Below the pieces are notes generated by a model that saw only the letters and a program-made list of their open reading frames with translations, was not told the DNA's origin and did not search any database. From assembly GCF_000004825.1 (NCBI RefSeq), contig NW_008805068.1, forward strand, positions 1,054,001 through 1,118,000: a DNA stretch of 64,000 bases, in the 5' to 3' direction. Of the stretch, positions 45,695-56,200 are shown one piece after another. Position numbers and translations under genes: made by a program. Numbering within the stretch: the stretch's first letter is position 1; the number at the start of each line of letters is the position of its first letter. Origin of the DNA: Heterostelium album PN500. Taxonomy: Eukaryota; Evosea; Eumycetozoa; Acytosteliales; Acytosteliaceae.

Positions 45695-47470
45695 TGTGTT
45701 AGTTGGAAACGGTTTAGATTATCCAAACGTAAAGTACTGAAATAAATAGTGGTTGTTGTTACACACAAAACATTAAAATAAATAAATAAGATGAAAAGAA
45801 TTAAGACAGTTTAGAAGAAAAACTAACTATCCAATCTATATATATATAATAATAAAAAGTTATTATTGTTATTATTATTATTTGTTGTTGTTGAATATAA
45901 AATGAATGAAATGTAGAGTTGAACTTTGCAATTTAAATACTGTTGGTTGTTTTAAGATTGTTAAACAAATTTCAACACTTGGTTGCATTGCAACGATACG
46001 ATACGCAACGCAACGCAGCACAGCAGCAAAGACAAACCAAGTTGGTTGAAATCGCAACAAACTTTGTGTGTGTGTCGTACCAATGGGAGTGCAGCGACAT
46101 CGCTTAGTATGGATGCAGGGGTAGGTAGTTTCGAAATTTAGCACAGTACTCGAATTGCATATTCCTATCTTCAGTGTTGTTGTTTCGTTTCATACACATA
46201 TCAACAGCATACCACCAATATTAATATTATTGAAACCCCCATTTTAAGTATATCAAAATACGAATAGTCCTTATATCGAAATATTTAAAAATAACATACT
46301 TATCCAAATTTGGTAGATCGATAATACATTAAAAAGTTTTTAAAACACGTCATAAAATAATATCACTTGATAGTTGATTTATGAACATCAAACATTAAAT
46401 ATAAATTATAATACCATACTAGTAAAATTCAGCAAATTAATAAAGTAAACACTATTTTAGTTTGTGTGTTGTTGAAGATGAATGGAAAATCAAGAAATTA
46501 AATAAATAAATAATGATATGATATACCACCACACAAAAATAAAAAAATAAAAAACAATAATAATCAAAATATTCAAAGGTGTTGTTGTTTATTATTATTT
46601 TGACAAATTTCAAATTAGATATAAATATCAATTTCCTCATATAACTAAATAAATCACAATGAATAATAATAACCACACTACTAAAGAAAGAAGTCTGGGA
46701 TACGACGTCTGTTGATTTCTCTATTTAGAGATTGATAATGAAATTGAATTCGTTTGACTTTTGTGTGGAGTGCAAGCGGGTGGTGGTAGAGGGTGATCTA
46801 CCCAAACAGTGCTGTTTATAGATATCTACCTAAAATAATTGCAATTTCCAATCAAGCAAAAACAAGGAAATTAATGATAATAATGTTGACTATCTATCTA
46901 TCACACACCACCCACGCACACCTAAACAACAATATACACTTTTTATGTATGCGCTTCACTCTATAGACTCTACTGTATATCGATGTCTTTGCCAACTCAA
47001 CTTAACACACACTTGGCAACAAAACACACTTATTCACACCTATACACACTTGAACTTAATTCGAATGTGGAGAGCAATTCGGACAGACGAACACTCAAAT
47101 CATTGAAATTTAAATCTGTTTTAAACTCAACTTTCAATTCATTTCATGTCAACAACTACTTATAACAAATAATATCTTTAAATAACAATTAGCTTTTTCA
47201 AAAGTATATAATAATATTCATAAACTTTAAAGTTGTTTGTTTATTATATATTTAAATTTTTTATATATTTATTTATTCTATATTATTTATTATTCCTATT
47301 TATTTATTTATTAATTTTAACAAATTAAAACGTAAGTTAATTAACTTTGATATTTTCAAAAGAATAAACTCATATGGAAATCCAGTTTTATTAATTATAA
47401 ACTTTTTTTTTCTAATTTTTACTTTAGATTTGTTTTTTTAACTAGTAACATTACTATTGAGTTGTAGAAA
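45695..47470. promoter_or_regulatory. 1.8-kb divergent promoter region
   Basis: It lies between the type I membrane protein (minus) and the CAP-protease gene (plus). Notable items are a GATAC/GCAAC tandem patch near 45985-46030, GTGTGTGT near 46062, and a C/A-rich G-box-like word at 46902-46923. A 60-codon frame at 46983-47165 lacks any recognisable feature. Confidence 0.45.
46902..46923. promoter_or_regulatory. CACCC/CACGCACA G-box-like word
   Basis: A C/A-rich island (CACACACCACCCACGCACAC) about 550 bp upstream of the CAP-protease start. The reverse strand is G/T-rich like the GBF G-box. Candidate only. Confidence 0.35.
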
Positions 47471-48790
47471 ATGAAGATTTTTTATACTTTGGTAGTGTTG
47501 TGCACTATCGCATCGGTCGGTCTTGCTGACTTTTCACAAACAGAGAAAGATACTCTCCTAAACTCAATTAATAGCGCCAGAGGATCGGTTACACCATTCC
47601 CAGTGACCACTCAACCGTACTACAGATTGGCATGGAATGACGAGCTTGCCAACAACTCTGCAGTTGCCGCAGCTTTCTGTGGTAGCCAATGGATGTCTGA
47701 TAGAGGTTCTGCCGGTGTCTACGGTGAGAACGTTTTCTACTACTACAGTGAGCCAAGCGCCGCCACTGTTTTCAACTCAATGACTGCCGCCAGAGGTAGC
47801 TACAACTTTGACGACAACAGCTGTCAAGACGGTTACGACTGTATGGCCTACACCAACATGATCTGGGGTGCCACCACTCAAGTCGGATGCTCCAAGTTCA
47901 ACTGTATCTCCACCGGTGCCAACAACTGGAAGGTCGTCTGTGACTACTTCCCAGCCGGTTCATACCCAGGTGTCCAGCCATACACTGCCCAACAACACAG
48001 TTCTACCTCGCAATTGTCTACCTCCAACTTCAACGGTTTGCTCAAATTCAAGTCCAACAAGATGGCCGCCGAAGAAGGTGAAGAACAACAACTCGAAGAC
48101 CCAGATGTCGACGCCGTCAAGGTACCAGGATCCGGAAACTTTGATTGGAGACGTGAAGGTGTTGTCCCAATTCCAGAAGACTCAAGAGACTGCTCATGCT
48201 CATTCGCCTACACTGCCGTCGGTATCATGCAATCGCGTGTCGCCATGAAGAAGGGTACTCGTCCAAATCTCTCCAAACAACAAATCCTCGACTGTTCAAG
48301 TGCTGGCAACAACAACTACTGTACCGGTGGAAACCTCAATGACGCTCTCCTCTACATCCGTGACCAAGGTCTCATGAAGGAAACTGACTACCCATACGTC
48401 GGAGCCGCTGGACTCGGTAACAGAACCTGCACTTACGACGGAAACAAGGTCGTCGTCAAGGGAGGTTGGGTTCGTTTCTCTGAGGCCAACAAGCAAGACA
48501 TCATCGGAAAGTGCCGTAAGTACGGTCCAGTCGGTGTTGCCATGCAAGCCAACCCAGATTTCTATGACTACCGTACCGGTATCTTCCGTTGTGCCGCTCC
48601 AGTCGGTGCCAACACCAACCACTCTGTATTGTTGGTCGGATACAACCAAGACCAAGACTACTATATCATCCGTAACAACTGGGGAACTCAATGGGGTGAG
48701 AATGGTTTCGCCAAGATCTCTGCCGTCAGTGGTGAGGATTGCGGTATTGGTTCAAACAGAGCCGGTTCCATTGACACTGTTGATGTCTAA
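47471..48790 (+). CDS. Secreted CAP domain fused to papain-like domain with Ser at the nucleophile position
   Basis: A single-exon 439-aa protein. A signal peptide (FYTLVVLCTIASVGLA) is followed by a CAP/SCP domain (about 22-175) with LNSINSAR, GENVFYYY, the signature YTNMIWGATTQVGC and KVVCDYFPAG. The usual metal-site His in H-x-T-x-M-x-W is Ala. After an acidic linker, a peptidase C1A domain begins at about 225 (NFDWRREGVVP) with LSKQQILDC, NHSVLLVGY (His384) and RNNWGTQWGENGF (Asn402). At the active site the family has QGxCGSCWAF; here it is SRDCSCSFAY, so the nucleophile Cys aligns with Ser244 and the oxyanion Gln with Ser. There is no I29 prodomain; the CAP domain takes its place. Very strong codon bias implies high expression. 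Confidence 0.85.
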   Translation: MKIFYTLVVLCTIASVGLADFSQTEKDTLLNSINSARGSVTPFPVTTQPYYRLAWNDELANNSAVAAAFCGSQWMSDRGSAGVYGENVFYYYSEPSAATVFNSMTAARGSYNFDDNSCQDGYDCMAYTNMIWGATTQVGCSKFNCISTGANNWKVVCDYFPAGSYPGVQPYTAQQHSSTSQLSTSNFNGLLKFKSNKMAAEEGEEQQLEDPDVDAVKVPGSGNFDWRREGVVPIPEDSRDCSCSFAYTAVGIMQSRVAMKKGTRPNLSKQQILDCSSAGNNNYCTGGNLNDALLYIRDQGLMKETDYPYVGAAGLGNRTCTYDGNKVVVKGGWVRFSEANKQDIIGKCRKYGPVGVAMQANPDFYDYRTGIFRCAAPVGANTNHSVLLVGYNQDQDYYIIRNNWGTQWGENGFAKISAVSGEDCGIGSNRAGSIDTVDV

Positions 48791-49149
48791 ACATCTTAGT
48801 GCTCTAAAATTATTTTAATCAACACATCATATTTATTTATTCAACAACTTTAAAAAAAAAAAAAAAACAAATAAAAAATAAAACAACAAAATTATTTATT
48901 TAAATTATAAAAAAAGATTTATATTATTGTTTTTTTTGTTCTTTGGTTAATAGCATGTTCTTATCCAATAAAGTGATATGATTGCGTTGAAAAATAAATA
49001 AGTTAAATGGAAATGTAATCCATTGAGGTGAGATTTATACATGTGTAATTAATAAAAATAAGTTAAATGGAAATATATTCCAATAAAGTAAAAATTGAAT
49101 GATTAAATAAATAAGTTTGGATTCCAACTGAAAAGAATAGAACTATTAT
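48791..49149. other. Convergent 3' spacer with direct repeats
   Basis: It separates two convergent stops. It has an A-run and AATAAA-like signals at 48850-48910, then a direct repeat (listed separately). No gene is seen. Confidence 0.45.
48991..49082. repeat. Direct repeat, about 30 bp, 60-bp period
   Basis: 48991-49022 and 49051-49082 share ATAAGTTAAATGGAAAT followed by similar bases ending in CCA. A CCAATAAAGT word flanks both ends (about 48965 and 49080), so the unit may be longer. Confidence 0.6.
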
Positions 49150-49676
49150 TTATGTTCTAGGTATGAATCTTTGGGAATTCATAGTTTGAACTTCTTTAAT
49201 TACTTTGTTTCCTCCATTACACCAATGACAATCTAAAATAATAATATGTTAATAAAAAGTAATTAAAACTTAATTTTTTAAGATTTAATTTTTTAATTCT
49301 TACCTTTGAGCACATCGTCACATCTTTTAATGGTATGGTCATTTAGATACTTAATGGAGACATCACAAGTTTTATTAACACTATCTACAAATTGAATTGA
49401 ATTTGGATCCATATGGAATTTTAATGCCGGATTTAAAATAGAAGTTCCCATCACAATGGTTCCAGTGACATGAGGACGTTCTGTGGTTTCACTATTGATA
49501 AGTTGTCTGGCATGTTGAATATCTTTAAATTCATATAAATGGAATGTAAATTCGGAATGATTTTCATCTTGGAATACAAACACTCCTTCCATCCGAACCA
49601 ACTCTATGAAGTAAATCATAAAAATAGTAAAAAGGATTTTGGTTTTTAAATTATTATTAGTATTGTTTTTATTCAT
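49150..49676 (-). CDS. BP74-like secreted protein
   Basis: Two exons, 49676-49304 and 49232-49150 (71-nt intron, phase 1), give 151 aa. After an Asn-rich start, a hydrophobic signal or anchor segment (ILFTIFMIYFIELV) precedes a compact domain. It has VFVFQDENHSEFTFHLYEF, then IQHARQLIN, HVTGTIV, LNPALKFHMDPNSIQFVDSV, and CDVSIKYL. The C-terminal exon adds CHWCNGG. This series matches the N-terminal domain of Dictyostelium BP74, a secreted calcium-related protein, as I recall that family. There is one domain only. The conserved late Trp/Cys patch comes from exon 2, which supports the splice. Confidence 0.75.
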
Positions 49677-50593
49677 TTTAATAATAATAAATATATTTAT
49701 TAAATAGATAGAAAGTAGAAATATAAAATACTAAGTTTCTTTTCAGAGCTTAATAAATATCTTTTTTTAAATAAATAGTTTTACAAAGATTCTAAAAAAA
49801 AATAGTTTCAAACGGTTTTACTTATACTCGACAAAGTAGATAGCACGCTTTTCGGTTGTTATTTGGCATAATTTAAACTAAACTTATAAATAGCACAAAA
49901 TGTTGTTCCTATGACGAAAAGTGTAGTTTGACTTTTTTTCATTGATTATACTAGTTACATGTACTCTGTGAATATAATATTTTAAAAATTAAAATAAAAT
50001 AAAATAAAGTAAGATAAAATTGTAAACTGTGAATCGAACTCAAGATAAACGTATATTTGAATAGCATTGTTTTCAATTAATTTCTGATCTACAAAAATTT
50101 GTGGATGAATTACATTTTTTGGAATTTTGTGACCGTATTCTGGATTCTGTTACAAATAATTACTTATTTCATTTAAATTTGAATAAAATGTATCAAAGAG
50201 ATGAATCTTGCAAAACACTATTATTTTCAAATAAAATATAATTTTTTTTAAAAAAAGTGGGGTAATTTATTTTAATTTTTTTTTTTTTTTTGGTAGTGAT
50301 CAAACTAAAAAGACAATAATAAAATATAAATATATAGATAGATATCCTTTTTGAAGTTGATAAAAACGTTAGTTAGTTAATTAGCCTGTAATTTATTGGT
50401 TCAAATTAAATTGATATCAAGTTTGTTTTTTAGTGGAAGTTGAAGAGCAGAGAAGTTAGTAAAGTTGTAGTCTATTGTAATCTAAAAAGAAAAAAGAGAG
50501 GTGTATAAAGGTTTGATCCTTAGATAATAGTATTAAATAGATATATATAGTATAGTATAATAATAGATATATAGACAGTATATATATAATAAA
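49677..50593. promoter_or_regulatory. Divergent promoter region, BP74-like and TSAUCER genes
   Basis: About 0.9 kb of AT-rich DNA with a T-run near 50276-50290 and TATATA tracts just before 50594. No tRNA or other gene is supported. Confidence 0.4.
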
Positions 50594-53117
50594 ATGTCAG
50601 ATCATCATCACCATTCAAATGGCAGTGGATTGTCTGATAAGGATTTGTTTGAGACACGATGTCTCAGTCAGTACTTGCAATCGAAAATACCAACAAACTA
50701 TGATTCTCTCAAGCAATCACTGAGAGATGCGACCGACAAGAAGAACTCGTCAAAGATACAAACATCACTACAGAACTTAACTTATTATAAAGTCGAAAAA
50801 GATATTCTAGATACATTATTATCAAGTAACTATAACTATAAACATAATACAAATGAAAATCTACAAAAAAACATAACCATTATTAACATCAATAATATTA
50901 TTGTTTAACAACAAACAGTTATATCGATGACAGACGATAAGAAGATATTGAAATTAGCATACTATTTCTTAGTTGAGATATCTGCATATAGAACACAAAT
51001 CAATAACTCTGCTGTATGTAATTTAGAATAGGAACAGGAGTAGGAGATTAAAGGAATATTTATTAATTATTATTGATCAATAATGATGATGATGATAATA
51101 ATAGGAAATTAAAAATATGATTACAATATTCACAAAGGAGATGAACCATAAGGATATCTCTAGAAAAGTAGTGTCTTTAAAGACCACTGCAATGTTGGCA
51201 CCTAACGACTCACTTGTAGATTCAAACATAATGGAGGTTATCTCTGGTATTCTCAGAAAGGTCGGTGAAGATCCCGACAAAGTACAGAAAAAGAAGGGTT
51301 TCTTCTCAAAGGTATCCGACCTTGGAAGAGAAAGAGCATTACTTCAATATGCATGTTTCGTAGCTTGTAGAAATAGATTTAAAAATAATCCATCACTTTT
51401 CATGGTATGTCAAAAATAAATATATTAATGTTATTTAAGAATATTATAATACTAATAATTAAATATATTTGTTAGCCAATTGTAGAAGGTATTAAATGTA
51501 CAGATCAAGTAGGTGCACGACATGCAGTACAATTGACATTGGATTATGCAAAAGAGAATGTTTCAACGGTTGCTGCAACCATTAAGAGATTCCTCCCGTT
51601 GCTCAAAGCCAACAAGGGTAAGGAAGCAGTTGCGTTGATCGATCCATTCGCTCGTCGTTCTTTCATTGCTTTGTGTGGCCTGATTGCCAAGCAGTCAAGT
51701 CCAGCCGATAGCAAAGACTTCTTCCAGAACATCTGTCAGTCCGTCATGGATTCGCACACTGCCGTCTGGTGCTGCGCCATCAACACACTCTGCAAATTCC
51801 CATGGAAAACACTCGAGTCTGGAACAATCGAACCGATCTCCACTACCGACAACGACACACCCAGTTACTACGACCCCATTGGCAACGTCACTCCGCTACT
51901 CGTCGGTATTTCCAATCGAATTAAAACCGGATTTGCCGTGCATATTTCATCGCATGCCACTCAGCAATCGGTGCCATTCACTCACATGGCTTGCAAGCTA
52001 ATCAACTCACTGTCACAGTCGTATGTCAAACATCAATATCCCAAGGATGCAGCACAGAATCCACAGGTCGGCGTCTGGACCGAGCTCGAAAAGTCCGATC
52101 CCAAGATGCCGGTACATCCATTCGCCGGCTTGACAGCTGCCGTCACCAGTCTACTCCAGATCTCACCAAACATTTCGATTCGTGTGCAGGCACTCAGAGC
52201 ATTGGTATGGCTGTGTCCGTCCAGTCTTTGTCCAGCGGCACGCGCCTTCTTTGACATCTTCAAGGCGCAGTTGTACGAGCCTGGCCACCCGATTTTGTTG
52301 TTCCGCGAACTGTTTGGCGAGCTCTACAAGCGTATTGTTGAAACACCGATTCTCTCGCCATTCCTCCTGCAACTGGTCTACGACTGGATCGACATAGTTC
52401 CACACAAAGTCGACACCAGTCTCGTCCGCCAGATCTGGGAGACCATCTTGAATTTCGGCTTGGAAGGACGTGAACGTGTCCTTCAGAATTGTTTCTCAGT
52501 GATGGACCGTTCGATTCATCCAGATTTCCGTGTTGTCAGTCTCGAGATTCTCAAGGACATTGTTTTCTTCCTAGGTGACTACGCCAATGTGATCACCTAC
52601 GAGAACCAAAACAATTCGACAACACTGGCCGTCACCGACAACCAAGCACTCAACTCTATCATCTTGCGATTGGAACAATACGCCATCTTCCACCCATGGC
52701 AAATCAGAATGACAGCCATCGATGCCCTAGCGAAAATCGCATTCCTTTCATCCAGCGCAGTTAGAATACATATATATCATTTCTTAACTACATCTCCAAA
52801 TGGTAAGTTAACAACAAACACTATATTTTTTTTTTTCGAAGTTATGTTTATTCATATTATTATTATTATTTTTATCTATAGATTCTCATGGATGGACATC
52901 AGTTAAATCAAATAATTCGACAATCATCAATATTATAGATCAATTATTAACACTCAGATCAAAATGGTTACCATTATTAAAAACGATCAATCCAACACAA
53001 AAGAAAGAACTAATCAACGACCACAACTCTCTTACCCTTCAAATTGGAATGTTTTTCGATAGTCCTCCAACCGATTATTATCCTATTGGTATAGAGACAA
53101 AACAATTAGTTATATAG
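50594..53117 (+). CDS. TSAUCER, large subunit of the TSET trafficking complex
   Basis: Five exons, 50594-50825, 50919-51013, 51105-51404, 51476-52802 and 52882-53117, give 729 aa. All phases agree. It is an all-helical HEAT/adaptin-type protein. Landmarks that line up with plant TASH3 (TSAUCER) as I know it are RKVGEDPDKVQKKKGFFSK, then LQYACFVACRNR, DQVGARHAVQLTLDYA, VQALRALVWL, VDTSLVRQIWETIL, LRLEQYAIFHPWQIRMTAID, RIHIYHFL, and the C-terminal FFDSPPTDYYPIGI. Plant TASH3 also has an SH3 domain; none is seen here. TSET is an ancient adaptor-like complex acting at the plasma membrane in endocytosis, with TPLATE, TCUP, TSPOON and the TTRAYs. An N-terminal His run (DHHHHS) is native low complexity. 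Confidence 0.82.
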
Positions 53118-53273
53118 AATAGAAATTCACAAATACTAAAACGTAAAAAAAAAAAGGCACAAAACATTAACTTAAATAATTAAAATATTGTATTAATAAA
53201 AATGTAATTAACTACTGACAAAGCTGTAACAGGTAATAATTTTATTTAATTGAACTAATTAGTTTTTATTTTT

Positions 53274-56200
53274 TTAAAATGTATGAATATTTGAGTATTG
53301 TCCTCCAACAATGATTTGAACTGCTTGAGGCATATCGATGAAAGAGCACTCAGCAAGCACACTTGAGATAAAATCGTTACAGGTTTCATTCCTATCGCTA
53401 TAGATCATTTGGATATTGGAGTCTAAAACGTTGAATGTAACTCCAAGCTCGACTGGAACAAAATCAAATCCATAGATTTTAATAGTATTTATACCGGTAG
53501 TTTCAGCGCTGAGGATCTTTGGTGCAGTGTATGAAATAGTAAAGTTGTCTGTCAATTCAATTGGTTCGCTTGATAGAGTTGCTGACAATACTAGATTAGA
53601 TCCTATTCCAGGTGGTATTAAACATTCAATAAACTCGTTGAATGAATTACATTCTATTTCGTTGGCGTTCAAGTAGATTTCGACATAATCAAAAGAGATT
53701 CCTAGTCCAGCACCGTAGATTTCGATTAATCCACCTGTTGTATTGACTAATGAATTATTGAATTGTGTTAGGATTGGTTGATAGTATGTGAATTGAGAAT
53801 AGAGCGATTGATCACTGGATTGTATGATCAATGGTTGAATTGAAGTTTCATATTCCAAATCAAATTCGATAAAATCGTTGGTAAAGTTATCGATTTGAAC
53901 CTGATTATCACCAATGTATAAGAGTGGTAGGAAGTCATAGTCTTCTTCATCTCTAAATCCTTCACCCAAAATGATAATCTTATCGTTTGGATCTCCAGAT
54001 GAAGGGACGAATGAAATGATCTCTGGACCACTGAAACTAAAAGATTGTTGTACGAGTGTATCGATGTTTATTGTAGAGCTTTGATCAGCTACGATCACAG
54101 TAACAGATCGATGATCTCCAATGGCAGGAGGTGTCAAACAAACAATCGATTCTGAAGAGAGAAAATCTATTAAACATTCAAGTTTGTCATCGATCAATAC
54201 TTGAACTTTCATTACATCATCTCCAAAGTTTGATCCTGTTATCGTCATAAAATCACTTCCATAACTCTTGATGGTTTCTGGTTGAACATTGCTGATTTGT
54301 GGAGTTCCGTAAGAGAATAAGTATTTAGTTCTTTGAACGTTGAAAATGGTTTGTTCTGTTGAAATTTGAATTTCATTGTTCCTTCCAACTCCACTTGGTA
54401 CTATGCATATTAATAGCTCCGAGGATATGAATATCGTTGATTTACATTCATTATCTCGAATTGAAACGGTCATTGAAGAATTGAATCTGATACCATTTAT
54501 AGTAATCGGATATCCACCATCGGTTATACCAGTTAATTGATTGACAAATGTGATGATTGGACCAATTCCAGAGCATGTTAAATCAAAGTTATTTGATTGG
54601 AAGTCAGATAATGTAATCATTTGGATATCACAAAGTTGTGAATTGATTGTAGAGATTATCATTCCATCATAATCATCAGTAATGTAACCTTGATATGAAT
54701 CTGGTTTTGGAAGATAATAAATCTCTAGATCTCCAATTTTGGTTTTTGCCCCTAGGTCACTCATTAAGATGCTCTCTAAAATGAATGTAATGGATACAAT
54801 TGAAAGTGGTGATGACAATGTAATTTTTGTTCCAGTTGTTCCGATTGATTGCGAGATAAGATCAATCCTATTTCCAATTTGATAATGATTCAATTCTTGA
54901 ATAAATTTGATTGGTTGATTATGATATTGAGTAACTGGATTCCAAATGAGTGTTTGAATTGCTTGACTTTGGCCTTTAATAGAAATCCATTTGTCCAATG
55001 CAATTTCAAGTTTTTCTGTTTGGAAGATATTCAGTGAGTAAACATCACTTTCATTGATAAGTTGGGTTGAGATTAATTGTTGGATACCTGATTTTGTTGA
55101 AAGTTCATCTATTAAAAGTGGAGATTTAATTGTAGATGAATCGTTTACTGTGGAAGTGAAAGTTTGACTCTTGAGGAATGATGAAGGTAGCTTAATTTGT
55201 AATATATTAACTATTAAACGTTGTTCTGTACTAACTGCAATAATATTGTTTCTTTCAAGAATTGTCTTGAAGTTCAATACAGATTTGTATTTATCTCCAA
55301 TGAAATCAAAAAAATTGGAAAGAGATCTAATTGTTCCTTGGGTATTCTGTAGTACTCTTATCATAAGGTCTTCCAATACTTCAACTGGAATTGTATCGTC
55401 TTTTGTTCTTGCAGCATTGCTACCATCTTGATATTTTGGATTCATCCAACTCCAAGCAGCACTTGCACTTCTCATAAATAGAAGTGAATCTGAAGGATTA
55501 TCCATATTACCAACACTAAATCAAAGATTAAAAAAATTAATTTGTGGTTGAAAATAATGATTGTATAAAATAAACATACTCTGGATATTTTTCAATATTT
55601 TTGAACCCCGTTACTATCGAAAAACAATCATATATTATTGGATCATTGTCTTGATATAGAATCTATATATGATATACAAATTAGTAAAAAAAAATTAACT
55701 TTTTTTGATAAATTAATAACAAACATCTAGTTTTTTTTGGCAATTGCAAAAATTACACCATTTGCCCAATTTGGAACATCTTCACCAACTGTATAAATCA
55801 ATGAGTCTGTATTCGGAGATTTGGAATATAGATATTGAAGGGTCATTAGGTAAGCAATTTCTTCACTACAAAGGTCTGAATTTTGTCTAAAGATCCAAGA
55901 TGGTTCTGGTGAAAAATAACCAGATTGTTGAAGATTTTTATCGATTATATAGTTGAAGAGTTGTTGAGTATTGAGCGAATTTCTCTGGAATTGTGAAGTT
56001 AACTCCATCACTGAAAAATCTCCATTCTTAGGGAAAGCAAAGTTTCTCACTCCTGCTTCAAGATTGTATTTGAGTGCCCTTGCGTTTACCACCGCCCCAT
56101 TAGGTGGATAATCTGGAAGTGGTTTGTCAGTGGTTTCTATATGTGAAACACGTGCCAATTCTCTAGTACATCTAAAAAGTAATTCTCGATTATCACAAAT

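Noticed and set aside
45878-46144. 88-codon minus-strand frame in the divergent promoter
   Set aside because: It opens with GTG, covers the GATAC/GCAAC tandem patch, and has no recognisable domain.
46983-47165. 60-codon plus-strand frame upstream of the CAP-protease gene
   Set aside because: Thr/Asn/Leu-rich without features; more likely 5' UTR or promoter. An upstream open frame cannot be excluded.
50020-50050. Possible tRNA T-arm (TTCGATT on the minus strand)
   Set aside because: The flanking stem does not pair and no anticodon or acceptor arm could be built around it.
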